Of a stretch of DNA of 64,000 nt, positions 1 to 14,400 are shown piece by piece. This DNA is from Varroa destructor (Eukaryota; Arthropoda; Arachnida; Mesostigmata; Varroidae): the NCBI RefSeq assembly GCF_002443255.2, contig NW_019211454.1, forward strand, positions 34,950,061 to 35,014,060, read 5' to 3'. The translations under genes were made by a program, and so were the position numbers. The notes beneath the pieces are model-generated. The model saw only the letters and a program-made list of their open reading frames with translations, had not been told where the DNA came from and did not search any database. Numbering within the stretch: position 1 is the first letter of the stretch; every line of letters starts with the position of its first letter.

Positions 1-3000
1 TTCCTGTGCGCACGTTGGTGCTGCGACGCGGTCCTGACTAGCAAGAGATTTGAATGGTCGTTGAAATAGAGATGAAGTACACTGCAACACTGAAATACAT
101 ATAGACGGGTTTAAAAAACATAGTGCTGCCGCAGACCGTTACAGGTTTGTTTTGATCGTTAATAGAGATTGTTTCTGTGACAACCGAGCGTAGCTGACGG
201 ACAGAACCCTTAATCACTTAAGCCAATTAAGTAGCCCGCTTAAATATAGGCTCGGTAACGAACTTTACAAGCCGGAGGCACATTGAAATTATATTACGTT
301 ACTATTTGCTACAAAAGCAATCTGCATTAAGTGAAGTTCGAAAAAAAAGTGATCGATTTTACTTTTACCAGCAATATAAATGTATACTAAGTGTGTAATA
401 ACTAGATATGTACGTTCAGCGATGGCGATGCACAGTTATCGGAACGGTATCTTCGTTTCAAAGTACGTATAGACGGCGGGAGTTTCAAATATGTCAACAT
501 CACAGTGTACGACCATCTTTTTCTGTGAACGTCCATCATCACTTTTGCTTTGCCAAATTTTTACTACTCCTTAATTAGGTGATCATGACTTTTGAGCGAA
601 ATTCGGTCGATTCTCCTTTTCTGACCGCCCCGTGAAAGAAGTCGGTCTTTTTGGACATCCCAAATAAATCACCAACAATTAACTAGTCGAACATTATTAT
701 CCTGTAATGTATTATAAGAAAAGAAAACATTTGGTATGAAATAAGATGTGTGCTACTTCGGCGGCTCCCGTCACTTATCGAAACAGATTCTCTCTATAGA
801 AATACGATAGAAACATTAGTTGTTAAATGTTAGCCGTTTAATCATGCCCCGTAGCTCTGTCCACAATTTGTTCAACTTAAGAGAAATAGCAGTCAGGCGT
901 ACTGATAAACTTATGCCATTTCTGCTATGTGTCAGTTATTGATATGATATCAATGGCGGCCACTGAAGTCGTGAATATTGTTTGCTATAGGGAATAGGCG
1001 GCGCACCGATTTGACCGTTTTTTAGGCTATCATTTATTCCAATCGACGTTCTAGCTTAGTTCGCTTGGACCATTGTTTCAATTATGCGTCTATGCTATTC
1101 AGCTGTAGGCTATACATCGTCTCCATGATATGTAATATATGAGAGATGATATTGTTTTTAATTTTGCTCCTTTCTGATGCGAGTAATATCGTCGATTTTA
1201 TGAGTGACGCCCGCAATGCCAACAAAGCCAGTAGCCAATAATCCTCTGGGACATGAAGGTGGCTTAAGCTCTTTGCTACCGCCTTAGTTAGCCCTTGTCT
1301 CTCTGTACGCCCTTACGAACTTACACACACGTACAAACAGGCGCAACGATAGCCAATCGACCGTCGTCCGGCCTCGGTAAGTTTCGAATGTCGTATAGAT
1401 AGACAAAGGCTATCTATTCGGCATTCGAATGTCCTAACCAGTTGAACAGGGCGCCGACGACCGTTTCGTCAGGTGATCCAGCATATGATGCACTGTGGCG
1501 TCAACGTTGTCGCAAGCTTCTGTTTACATCTTGCACTACCGTTACTTACATTGTTAGTGTTGCCACTGTTGGGTGTAAGCATGTACATTTTCGCATTAGC
1601 CCAGGGGCTTGTCTGTCACAAGCAGGTCTTTTCTCTCTCTATAAATGTCGACTTGCTTCCCCTCTCGCTTTGGCTTGATCTCGACCTTAGAGAAGCGCCC
1701 GTGCTTATTATACTGCCCTTGTCACAACGCTATTCTAGTCTAGTGCGAATTTCTGCGTAACAACACGCTCACAAACTTACTAACTAGTGAACATTCACTA
1801 TAAATAGCGTTGATCGTTGAAGAGTAAGTAAATATGCAGCTGTTCAATCACAAGCAACAATATTGTATATTATATATACTGCAACATGGATATATGTGCT
1901 TCATAAATATGCATCAAGCATTAAAGAACGACTATTTAATAAAACGTACTGATGTATCACCAGTATGACAATTACGACTATTCTAAATATACTTAACAGT
2001 CTTCGTTCAGCTCTGGGTTGACACATGTGCGTTTTCTTGTAAGACCAATGGGCGTTGCCGGCGCTAGACTATGTGGCCGCAGTGCGACGGACTTACAAGA
2101 AGATAAATATGTCAACGATTACCGCTCGACCGCGTCGGATAGCGGTCCTGCGTTAAAGGCGAAGCTAGAACGGAAGATGAGATGTCTACAATGAATAGAG
2201 GTGAGGGAGGGATAAGGGACCTTTGTGACCTTGCCTAGCCAACAACTACTACTTTGTCACCGAATTTACATAGGTGGAAGCGGTGGATCCTGTGGTAAAG
2301 TCACATTGGTCCCGTCACCGCCAGACATTCGCCGTCCCCAGCTGCGTTTGTCTCGTCAACCCGCCAAAGTATCCAATGTCATCCAGCCCATTTATCTGTG
2401 GATAGATGTACATATATGATCCATCTGTAGCCGTTGGGTTGGCTCTGATGGGTCCTCTGTTCTGTACGACGCCTCCAGTTCCACCTAACCGCCGTAGTTT
2501 AACGAATAGCAATTACTGAGTGATCGACACTCTCATCGTAGTCGCCAACGAGTGCTCACTCTAAAATCCCTATTCAAACCAAGTGACACGCTCATCAAGT
2601 AAATGGACAACCTTCGATATCGTTACTTATATATATACACACTGTAAAATGCGCTTCACGTCTTTACGATCTGACTCAAGTTATGAGCTGTGACTGCAAC
2701 GGCGGCGAAAGCCAGCGACAAAGACAATATCTCACAAGTTTCGGATGCAGTGTCTTGGAGTCTTGAGCCTGACGTCTTGCAAGCAGGCCGCCTGCCTGTC
2801 GTGTAAAGACTTCATAGAGAGTCCTCATAATCGTCCCATCGATCGTGATCCTGCCCATAAACGATAAAGTTTCATTATAAGTGAAGCCAGTGGTTCTCGT
2901 AACTCGCCCGGTTCTGGTTTGGCCTAGACAACCGAGGAAGAGGACATCAGATGGCTATTAGCCAGTTGTAAGCTAATGAAGTCAATGCTGTGTCAAATGT

Positions 3001-3600
3001 CAACATTGCGCTGTCTCTCCAAAACAGTGCGCAAGATAGACGCGCTGGGCAATGTACAAGCAATCAGCATCGAAGAACGAAAAAAGAAGATAACTTTCCA
3101 TGGTGCTCCTGTATATGACATATACGCAGTCCACGTGGAGTCACATCGCGTGAGGACCTTCGCGCTGAATAAGCCTTTCCGTTCATTTTTGTTTTGACAA
3201 CCATATCTATATGGTAGTGGTCGTAATGCAAATCTCATTGCACTAAATCACCGATTCACTAAAAAGGTCCGCAAAGAGCGCGACTTTGAGTCGTATTTCG
3301 GGAAATTACGGTGGTGACATTTGACGTTCAACAAGAGGCATACAATTGCCCGAGTATGTAACACCAATTTCATACAGATCGCATTAGCAAAAATAAGACC
3401 TTATCACAAACGCAATTATATGGCGCGATTACGCTCCAGTGGTACACATATAAGTGTACGTTATGGGCTAAATATATGATTCAGAGCTCATCGTGTACAA
3501 CGTTGTCTCAAATTCTATTGCCGTCATCGTACGACAATCGGCAAGTCAAAATGGCAGATCGTTTTTAGCTCTCGTAACGGGCACATAGCATCTCTAACAG
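1..3600. other. No identifiable gene (left edge, intergenic or intronic)
   Basis: I see no reading frame longer than about 95 codons, no recognisable protein motif and no RNA gene here. The short open frames overlap on both strands and do not read like a protein family. The sequence is moderately AT-rich and unremarkable. It could be intergenic or an intron of a gene off the left edge. Confidence 0.5.
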
Positions 3601-6600
3601 CTGAGAGCAGCGTTTGTAGTACTGCCGCGGCTGCCAACTGCTGCAACTAATCGGCAGGTCTTAGCCTAGGTCCAGTAAGATTTGAATAACTACTGGCTAT
3701 TGGGCTGGTTTAACAGCAACATCTACGAGAAATCTCGTATTTAGCAGTTCTCTGCGGTCTGCCAGCATCAGACGAAGGTGGAATTGTCCCACCGAAGCGA
3801 TAGGTGGATGAATTGCAACTGCGGGGTACCGGGACAACGGCACACACAGACAGAGTCGCACTTACACGCGCGTACGCATGGACGCGCACACTCACCCCCA
3901 CACATACACACACACACACACAGACACACACACACACACACACGCAGACGCAGACGGCCAGAGACGGACTCGAACGCCGACAGACGGACGCAAGAGACGG
4001 TAACCGTAAAAGCTTTTAAATCAAACGACAACACTCGTCATCGGCGAGGTTTACATAAATAGATTTTCTTCGGGTGCATCAAGCAACGTCATCATCAGCA
4101 CCGCTTATTCGAAGCGACGCGGGCGACGATGGTCACTGGCGGCTTCTAGCTATACAAAGCATATCCGCCGCCGAAAACGAACTGTCTTACTAAAACGCTT
4201 GCTTCGCACGGAGGACTCGAATCATCAAATGACGCCACCATTAGCGCGAAACACGTAGTAGAAGAACAATCATCGTCATCACCAGCATGACGAGCCATCA
4301 ACAAACCGACCCGCAGGTCAGATCACTGCCGACAGCACACATACTCACAAAGCCTGCGCAGCTCATATCTAGCACGTCGAGCCAGCTTTCTTTCTTTCCA
4401 TGTCTCGCCTTTTCTCGCTATGTGCGCATGTATGTATGCACGGAGATCTAAGAGTGCACACACAAGGCCGCATTTAATGAAGATAGATTTCGCTCCGCGG
4501 GCACCTTCGACGCTACGCTTTCTGTACCAATGCCATGAACCTTATTGTCGTCATCATCATCATCAACAACGTCACCAAATCTATTTTTATGCGTCCACAC
4601 AATGTCAGCTACCCTCAGTAGAAGCAGTTGCAGTATCAGTAATGGCCCTCCTAATAGTGGCCGAGGAACCCATCACAGCGGCAGTAGCAGCACTCTTTGC
4701 TATGGTAGCAACGTCTTTTCAAAGTAATTTCCATGCCCACCGTTCGTCTAACAAAATCCCTACGGATTCATTGCCGATTGCTGCACCGATTACGGCCACG
4801 ATGAGTCTCTACATCTCGACGTGGACACGAGTTTTGGCTTTGCATGCAACCTGCAGCTACTGACGGCGCAGACGTTTTATGAAAGGCGATCACTATTAGT
4901 TACCACCACTATCAGGAGGAAACAACAATCAAACTCCACCGTCACATTGGCTGCATAATATCCGACAGTATATAGAATGGGCGCGGGTCGTGCCGATAGG
5001 GGGTCGACCGGGGAGGGTTGAATGTCATGGCATTTTGGCTGCCGCCATCGCGGTTAGACCATGCCGGCGTCGCCACTACGGGCGGTCACGAGTGCCAGGA
5101 CGCATCAAGACGTCGTCCGATGTCGTCCTTCAGCTATTGCAATATTCTTTATAGCGTTTCTGGCCACTAGCGCGTATGGGGGGTGGAGACGGAACGCGCA
5201 CCCGATATTGTCCTTAGAGTCACCTTGTTGTGGGCACACGGACTTGCTCCTATGTGGTGGTGGTCCGGGCCGCGGCTTGACGGCTGGGCACGCACACACA
5301 ACGCTGGCTCTGCTTCTCGGCTGCAAATCAGTCCATGCGATGGTCAGCTGCACTGCTGAACTCCACCAGCACCTGCACAGCGATCCGCAAAAGTAGTAGT
5401 AGTAGTACTCAGTCGTGCTGCACTCACCAAACGCGCGATCAACGAACGAACGAATGAACAGTCAGACAGTGTTAAGTCGTCAGACAGATAGAGATAGGTA
5501 GACCACGGTAAAGTCTGTGGCAGGCGATCACAGGCAGTGAGTCGAGTTCAGTCCACTCAAGACAGGCAGACAGCAGCAAACAGGCGAAGGCAGCAGGAGG
5601 CACAGGCACTCGCATGGGCGGCTCGACTCACTCGCAGGCAGACAGAAGAGATGGCGGCCTCCCAGTAGCGGCGCTGCCAACGCTTCGTCTCTCCGTCCGT
5701 CGGCAAGGGAACGGCCGTCCTCCTCGCGGTAGTACAATAATAACAGATGGCAGCGGCACGGCTGCAGGACACGACTCTGGCGCCCACTGGAGGGCGCCAC
5801 GCATCGCTCTCCCTCAGGACAAAGGAGAAACAAAACGAATGGCGAGAGATAAAAGGAGGCTGAACGGATTCGCAAGGAGTGGTGGCAGCAAAGCTTGTAT
5901 AGTGGTCGCTCAGTGAACGGGTGACTGCCGAAAACGAAAAGGGAGGAGGGAAAGAAAGAGTCGCCGCGAGTTGAAGTCGAAGGCAGCCAGCGCAGCACGG
6001 CCAAACAGCAAATGAAAAAAAAAGGGATAGATCCGCTCTCCTCCTCGAGCACTGGCGCTTGTCTAGAACCGCCGTGCTACTCGTTGCTGTAGGAACGCTG
6101 CTACCACTGGCTTGACTAGGGGCCGCTAACTGTTCTCTCAGAGCTAAGCGCGCGTGCAAATGTCCGTAGCCATGGTAGTCCTACACAACGATAGCGAAAA
6201 TAGGAGAATAGCAAGGGCAAGAACGAGAGAGCCCACATAGCCATGTACTGCCCATCCACATGATCAAGGAGGCAGCAATCCCACTGACCAGCCAAGAGCC
6301 CCAGCTGCTTTCGGTCTCTCGGTGTATCTGTCGATTTGACTGTTCGCTCCCACAATTGCCCGTCGTCAAATATTGCTCCCGCTCCGCGCCAGCATTGCTC
6401 CGCCATTGCCAAAGTCGTAGTCACCGTCGCCAAAACACGGCCTCCAAAGAGGGCCAACATATGAAGAACAGAGACACACCATCCGCCGAGGCTAACATCG
6501 ATACGGAACTAACGAAACAAAGGAAACGATGGAGGCGGCGGCGGCTTTGTCTCCCTATCCCAGCAGAGCAGAGAGCACGACAGAAGGACATTACGAGGTG

Positions 6601-7300
6601 GCGGCAACAACAACAGAAGCTGGCTTTGCTTACTAGCTGCCTTGAGCAGCTTCTTCTTAGCGCCAGCGGAAGCCGACGACGACAGCGGCGATGATGTTGA
6701 TGATGAAGACGATCATCATTCGATTTGAACAACTGTCCTCCACGGGCCCTTCTCCTCGCACTGAGTCGCGCCCAAGTCGACCGCCACCGGAGCGGTTGGT
6801 GATACAGACCAGCTAGACATGTAGATAGACTCACTGCTAGTGCTGTTGCTTTTAGTGCCAAAGCCTAGCGCCTCAGATAATCAACAGATAAATGTAAATC
6901 TTTGCCTCTATATTACAGCCAATCGTATCGCCGCTGATCGAGGCAATCGGCCTGTGGCCTATTCAGTTACTGCTCAATTGGTCTTGCCAATGCTGTCGAT
7001 AATGATTCCCTTCCAACAGCAGAACAGGCTTCGAACGGCGATGACACGATGCCGCTACTGCACACACAACATGACTGGTTGACGTGAACGAGACAGCTGG
7101 CGCCATCTAGAGAACGTCCCTCCAGATAGCCAAATAGACTGTCGAGGACGGAGGAACGGAACAACGACGGCTAGTTTCGATGGATTGAGTCCTCGGAGCT
7201 ACTTTTCTCTTTTGGCACGGGCGCTCGGACGAGTGAACTATTGCTTGGCGGGCGCTATTGGGTCACCGGCAGCGAAAACCGGCTAAGCCCAACTAAACGC
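3600..7300. promoter_or_regulatory. GC-rich, low-complexity region; possible promoter / first-exon zone
   Basis: Base composition shifts to GC-rich, with many short tandem motifs (CA, CGC, CAG, GGC, CAT, AGT runs) and purine-rich stretches. Several frames are open at once on both strands, for example about 200 codons on the minus strand at 5557-6159 and about 147 on the plus strand at 4420-4863. That is what biased composition produces, and the translations are Ser/Arg/Cys/Leu-rich low-complexity rather than family-like. An ATGGCGGC core resembling a YY1/Pho site lies near 5650. I read this as a promoter plus long untranslated first exon of a gene whose coding part is not visible; this is inference. 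Confidence 0.3.
3899..3944. repeat. (CA)n dinucleotide microsatellite
   Basis: The tract is an almost pure run of CA units, interrupted by one CATA and one CAGA. Its complement gives the Cys/Val-alternating artefact translations seen on the minus strand. Confidence 0.9.
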
Positions 7301-10300
7301 TGGAATAAACGAAGGGACGAAAAGAGCCTTTCTTTTTGCTCGCATGATTCCGGAGTCGAAGCATGGCAAGGATTGTACGCCTCTGACCAGTAAAGAATGA
7401 CTTGGGAGTGCACGCAGGAATACAGAAATCACTTCGTCTACGTCGCTTATGGCATTTTGCCAACAACATTAACGGTAAGGAGGTTGCGCTGGGACAATTA
7501 TCGGAAAGATGAGACGGGGGGCAAGGTGGTGGGGCAAATGCGAGGGGCAATGAAAACGGTTAAGCAATGGCAAAGGCGACCGGCCTAAAGTACCAAAACA
7601 ACAAACTGCAGTGTGCTTTGCCCTGCCAGCTGGGGTCATGGTTGGCGATCTATAATAGCTAAAATAGTAACATGGTTCCCTAACTACGCGCACCACACCC
7701 TAAAATGGCGGATATTTGTGTGTAGAAGGGACTGGGTGAGGAAAGTAGCCACTTCCCGACTTCGGATAAATAGAGTTCGATTAAGTGAGCGCAAGGCCCA
7801 AATAGAATAGGTATAGGCATTAATTGTCACTACTTAAAAACATTAAAAAAAAAAAAAACAATAATACAATTAAGTATTCTATAGGGATGCTTCGGTTTAC
7901 ATGTGCGACTCTAGCCGCGTCAACAAGCTAAGACATGGACGTAACTAATGCTTACGCATCACTGCGTATCTAGCTTTTCAACTCAGCTAGATGTAAACGA
8001 TTATACTAATACAAACCAAGACAGTCAACAGCTTGAAATAACTATGGCAGTGAAATCGACCATCGAGAATTATTTCAACATTACACGTTGGTCCACGTAA
8101 CGGAAAAGATATACAGAAGCCCTACTAGCTCACCATCACAATAATTACAGATTGATTATAGAAAAAAAAAAAAAGGAAAAGTATTGAACGCGTATGGTTA
8201 AATAAAATAGATAGATTTAGCCGATATCGGTAAAGTTAATAGTTGGTCTTGTACATTCCTAATATTGATCATTGTCTATTGTGTAAATAAGTTTACTATA
8301 ACCTGGTTAGATAAACAATATACACATTGAAGAGTTATTTTCAAAAACCAAACGTAAAATCGCGAAAGAGTCAATATTTCATCGGCTCTATTCTTTGTTT
8401 TTCGTAAACCTCCCGCTATGTCAAACGATACAGATTTGCTTTGTATCGTGCAACAGTAATCAGACCTAAGGTTTGCTCTACACTAACCGTAAGCTTAGAA
8501 ATTAAATTTTAGAGCATACAAAGCAAAAAGAAAATAACACTGTATAAGCACCGCTTGTTAATGTTTTTACGCGATGAAATTTCTATTGTGAAGATTATGG
8601 AAAAAACGTACGTTAGCATATTTACTGCATGATTAGTTTTTGATTCACCCGGAGGCGTACAGAGATAAGTGCACACGATCGTGCACTATAAATAAAGTAG
8701 CAGCTCCAGTACATTGGGTAGCTAGATACTTTGAATCGAAGCAACATCTAAAACTAAAATTCGAATCTTATAATTGTTGTAATTATAATGCGGATCTTCT
8801 TTATAATTCATCTCTTTATTCTGTCGAATCGCATACTTTCTGAGGTAGTTTAAAATACTCAAAAAAACGAATCACGGTATTACGAGTTGTGTATGTGCAT
8901 GATATTATTTTTTTAGCCTTTGCAATTTTTGTAGGAGCAAGTAGTCGGAATAGTCTTCTTTTAAATACAGCACCAAGGACTTCCCCCATTAACAGGAATG
9001 GGTCTTGTGGGACCCATCCGGGGTTTTTCCAACACACCTATGAAGCGGCGTGGGATCCATACAGGATGTTATCAACCTTTTTTTTTTTTTTCTTGACAAC
9101 TAATCGTATAGGATAATAATAGTAGCTAGCGCAAAATACTGGTTAACTGCCAAAGGTCGTGAATTGTTGAGCCCTTATACTGTATCGGGAAGTCAATTTG
9201 TAGAAGTTTTTCATAAAGGCTCACGTTTTAGGTTCTTGCATACGCATGAACTATTCTTAGAGAAGTATACATTTCGTACAGAACGTTGTTAAGAAAAAGG
9301 GTACTGATTTTTACAGCAATAGAGTGTTTATAAATCACTCTGTAATCTTACAACACTGGCGCCTTGTAAAATCAAACGATCGCAGCGGACCATCTTACGC
9401 TTAGATTGTGTAAGTAGCACACTAATTACGGCTGATATGTCGTGTCCAGCTTCGATTTCTTGGAAGGCGAAGTCTTTCTCACAATGTATATAAAGACTTA
9501 AATGATTGGAGTCCCCAGGGTACCTGTTTATGAGCCCGTCTAACGATATAGTTATCCACACGCACGTCACTTTTGAAGTTTTCGACGCTGATTTATTACT
9601 TGTCTTGCCAGCACGCTGTTATTCTGACGCAATACAAATCTTTACTCGCCACACTCTTTCTTCAGGATTATCTATGAAGCGTTGTTGACGACCTAGCCAT
9701 CTCGGAGTAGTCTCTAAGCACGGGACGGTTCATTGGGCTACGACTGCTTTACTGTTAAACAATTCGCTTACAGGAGATACAAGCAGCGCGCAGAGACAAG
9801 AATAAATTATATGAATGCCATGTTCAGTCTTCTCAACCAAGTGTCCAATAAATTATTTTTTTATAAAACGAAAACAGCAGTTCTTCCCTACTGTTATTAT
9901 GGCTGCGCTACTCCTGAGTCGTTTGAGTGCACCACAGCCGAGTCACGGCTGGCCACCGACGGCCATTTGTGACGCAAAAAGTCATGGCGACCCGAAGCGA
10001 CAACGCTTACTATAACAGAACCTTATCTTCTATCAAATAAAAGTTTGCCACTTGTTTCGAGCTAATTCTACTCGATCAAGTTATCTTCCTAATAGGCGAT
10101 ATGTACAGTATTGTGTAAGACAGCTTTTACGAGCGTTGTTTACTATCAAGACAGACAACATTTTTCAAAGACAACTTAGCGTAGCTGATAGGTCTCAACT
10201 CCGTCTACTCCCTTACCCTTCGTCAGTTAACAATTAATAGCCCCCTAATTAGCAATACTAGATCCGCACTCTCACGTAACGTGGATGATGTATTCACAAG

Positions 10301-11021
10301 CTGCGGCCTTTCTCTATGTCTCATTCTACCTCACCATCGTGCTGTGACGATTACGATCATCATAAGGCTTATCAACGTTATTATAATCATAATCCAATTT
10401 CGAACAGTCCGTCCTATTGGATACAGTCACTAATTCATTTGGTTTCTATTCTCTCTGTTTTTCCTGTACTCGCTGCCTGTGCGTGTGTCCACCCGTCATC
10501 TCCATCGCCATCAAAAGGCCAAAGAGGAGCCTGAGATTGGATAATTAAATTGTATCGTCACCATTGTGGCAACCTTTCTGCCCCCGTCACCTCGCTTACC
10601 TCAACGACCGCTGCCGTCGGCTGCGTTCACTCGCTCTGCGTTAAATAGAAAAGGCTTGTAGGAGATAAGCCAGTAGGACCATCTTGTTATCACTGTCTGA
10701 CAAAAGCCCGCCCCCCGTTGACTTATGTTGCCGTTTTTGCGCGAAAGCAAGCCACAATAATGACCTGGTTTGGCAAGGTGCTGCTGTCAGCTTACCTTTT
10801 TATTTATCATCGCAGACGAAGTAACCCTTTTACCCACCGCCATTTCTGCGGGTCGTCGCTTCCGATGCTCACACTTTACGGTCTTTTTCAGCGTCGCCGT
10901 GGCTCTTTTTCGAGCATTTTCTCTATCTATCGGCTCTTTCTTCCTGCGCTTATTTTTCCCTTAGTTACGCACGACTTTTTTTATCATATACGTAAGTAGA
11001 ACCTGCACTGATCATTTATCC

Positions 11022-11043
11022 TTTTTTTTTTTTTTTTTTTTTT
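11022..11043. repeat. Poly-T tract (22 bases)
   Basis: This is an uninterrupted run of T, followed by an A and six more T. No retroposon body, target duplication or coding remnant was seen next to it, so it is called only a simple repeat. Confidence 0.85.
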
Positions 11044-11639
11044 ATTTTTTCGCTATTCCGCCAAGAGGCACGCGAGTCTGAAGACGTTGCCTATAACTTG
11101 TGTACCCTGCATGTGGCATTGTTACTGTTCTATCGAAACTAAATGCCTTGAACTTTACATCCTTTACTGCGCCAATGATTGCTTCAGAAGGGAAAACTGA
11201 GTCATGTCCGGTTTAAAGCTAAACACCTCAAATGCTTTCAAGTTTGACCACTACTGTTTCTTGACTTAGAATTTTTGTTCGGATACATTTTATTCATATT
11301 ATAACGTCCTATAATAGGTACTGCATTTATTTTCCCCTTTTTTCTCGCTTTTTTCAACGATTTCCTTTTATTCGCCGTCGGTTGGTTTTTTAGCCGACGC
11401 TACTCGCTCTGTCATACTCAACCCTCGTTGTCGTTGCGTTGGCCCTAAATTCTGATTTGGTTGTTTCTGTCTCGCTGGCGTATATTAAATTACGCCGAGA
11501 TGACAAATGTATTGGCCTTAGTCGCTTGATTTTTCGGTCCTTGCTCGGCCTATCCCCCCCCCTCCCCAGCCATAGCTACACCTCGAGCTTTTCGCTTTGC
11601 CCCCTTGTACGTGCGGTGTGCTCTGTGAAAAGCGGTTTC

Positions 11640-11667
11640 GCTGCTGCTGCTGCTGCTGCTGCTGCTG
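11640..11667. repeat. (GCT)9 trinucleotide microsatellite
   Basis: Nine perfect GCT units lie in a C/T-rich stretch. In one plus-strand frame they read as poly-Ala, but that frame has no other coding character. Confidence 0.9.
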
Positions 11668-14376
11668 TTCCTATCGCCATAAACTTTTCTTTTCCTAACG
11701 AATCACTCTAACGGAAGAAATTAGCTGGGGCGTAACAGCAGCGTTGAACCCTTGTGGGACGGTGGCACATTGCCCACAACAGTTAGGACCAGCTACCACT
11801 GAACCTCGTCTCTAAATAGCAGCAGCAAAAATAGTTAGTACCCACTGTATGTCTGCGTCGTCGCGCACTCTTGTTCTTCCTCTGGTTTGTGGCAAGCAAT
11901 TTCTACGTTGACTTGTCATTTCTTGGTTTTTATCACTATCTTTATTTGAAATATGCCGCTTCACATTACTGCCTTAATGCGTGTTTACTAATGGAGTACT
12001 CCAGGAAAGGCTTTGCTTAAAAAGCTAGCAAACAATATAAGCCAAGCCGACTATTTTTTCGAGTATAAAGCTTTACCTTAATCTTCCGTAGCAAATCGGA
12101 TCGTAGCATGAGGAATAACATTCGTATCTAAATAGCTGTTCTTATATATTCGTATTGTGCACTTTGAAACGTTTTATTAAATCTATTGTTATCATACCGA
12201 AAGCTTATTGTGCTGTGAAGCGGTAGGTTTGCCGAATGGCGCACGACGCGTGTTATTATATTTACTGATATTGAATATAATTAAAAATAGCTATTTTGAT
12301 TCGCCGTTCGATAATAACTACTGATCGCTAGCCAAAGTTTATCGACTGTTGGCTATTTATACAGGCCAATTTGAATGTTTATAAACACCAACATTAGACA
12401 GGTGCCAAAAAGAAATCTATAAAATCGATATACAAACTGTTAGAATGTCGAAGATAGTTGTGGATGGCTTTAATGCAATCTGTTATATATGTAGAAACAG
12501 CAGTAGAATTGCATTTCTTACATCTGTATTTGTGTTGCAAATCTTTTATAACTTTGTCATAGGTTATTGTTAGGTGCCACTACACCTTATGTGCTAGACG
12601 GTTTCGTTTGAAACCATCTTTACAGGCCGAAGGAATCTATTTCGCTTGGTAATAAATACATTCTTAAGACAATGTTGAACTCTGAACAGGCGTGGCCTCT
12701 CACAAACAACACTTTGTATCATAGTTGCTCAACGAACCTCACTCGCACGTGTTTTGTAAAATTGCATCGTCTCTGCATGATGCACTACTGAGTAAACGTC
12801 GATTGCTTGATCACCTCTACGCTTATGCCAAGAAATCAGAGAATAGTAAACCAATAGATGTTTCAAGATTCAGGCCTGATTTAAGCCTGAGTTAAACAGT
12901 CCTGCTTCAGGCGACTGATGGCCCTCTTTCCAACCCGAAACGAAGCAAACTTGCACCGACTAGCATAAGTTTAAAACCTTCAAGTTTAGCAGGCAAACAC
13001 TTCGCCATTGCGCCTCGATAAGGACAAGAAAGGAACGACTAGCAACGCCTTAGGTCAACGACAGCGTCAGAAAGCTTAGCCATCCACACAGCTTTAATTT
13101 AGATTTATTCATAATGCAAGTAAGTACATATTTTATAATTGGTTGAATAAAATCTTTGTAGCTGAAGTGTGGTTTTTTGTTGAACAGCTGCTCTCGTTTC
13201 CGAGCACAAAGCAAATTGTTTATTTTATGACCCAAAGTGAAGCCAGCTTGAACGTGACTTCTTGAAGCTTTGCGAGCTGTCGACGAAGTAAGGCGACGAG
13301 CCTTGTTACTAGCACAGTTACTGACCACAATGTTAAGTTACATTCAATAGGACTACAAAAGTCTATTCCGTATATCATCTAATGTCCCTTTATGAAGTGT
13401 TATGTGTATCTAAGGGTCCATAAATCATATCACGTCAGAAGGACACAAACGACACAGACTGATTTGCGTTGCTTAGTTTTGCTCAAATGTTTACATACTT
13501 CACTGTTGCTAGTAGGTTGGATCATGTCTACAACTTGAAATAGTAGATACAGAATCAGACAGAACTTAGAGAGCCCTCACTATAAGTTAGTTCGGATATT
13601 ACTGCGTGAATTTGTGTATCTTACGACTATATGGACTAGTACACCGCTATATAAAAAGCATCGAGAGGATGTTAAGCTAAGCTTAGTAACTATAAAAAGT
13701 ATTCGTAATATTATGCGAATTTATATAAATATTATTTGTTTTTATGCATTGTAATGAGCTTTACGCGAGACAAATACATATAATCAGGACAGTCAGTAGA
13801 AAGAAAATGATTCGATTAATGTATGGTTTTTATGCCTACTGTTATCGTCAGTTCCCCCTACTGGCTGTTTTGCAACACATAACTAAGTTACGCCGCCATT
13901 TTAATAAAACTTGTGCGGATTGTGTTGCCATCAACTTGCACGTGAAATGTTTCATTTTTCCATTGATTATTGATTCAGTATCACAATATGAGTATGTTAA
14001 TTATGACCTGATGTTACTAATGTTACGAATATAACAGAATTTGTGGCGGGCTACCCAGCCAGTATCATTTTTGCGCTGTAATGCTGCAGTTATAATTATT
14101 ATTATAACTTATTATAGTGTTATTACTATTATTTCATAGTAATAGTGTAGACAGCATAAAGCTGCAAAAACAACTTTTCAATGAAAATAGCTTTACAGAA
14201 GTATTCACGAGGTTCGGTCTGCCGTAAGCACATGACAAGGCTTAATACTTTGCATGACGTGAGGCCTCACAGCCCCACCGTCTCCAGTCGATTACTTCAC
14301 GCACCATTACTTCGTAGAGAGACTACTTTAAATACACTATGGGAGGGAAGTGTAACAATATGCTATTCATTGTAAG

Positions 14377-14400
14377 TATATATATATATATATATATATA
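14377..14400. repeat. (TA)12 microsatellite
   Basis: There are twelve perfect TA units with no coding context. Confidence 0.9.

Noticed and set aside
4420..4863. 147-codon plus-strand frame
   Set aside because: It is His/Ala/Ser-rich from CAT and GCA repeats, with no recognisable motif, and sits inside the biased-composition region.
5557..6159. 200-codon open frame on the minus strand (and a 174-codon frame overlapping it)
   Set aside because: Overlapping frames on both strands are open because of GC-rich repetitive composition; the translation is Ser/Cys/Arg/Leu low-complexity with no domain and no splice context.
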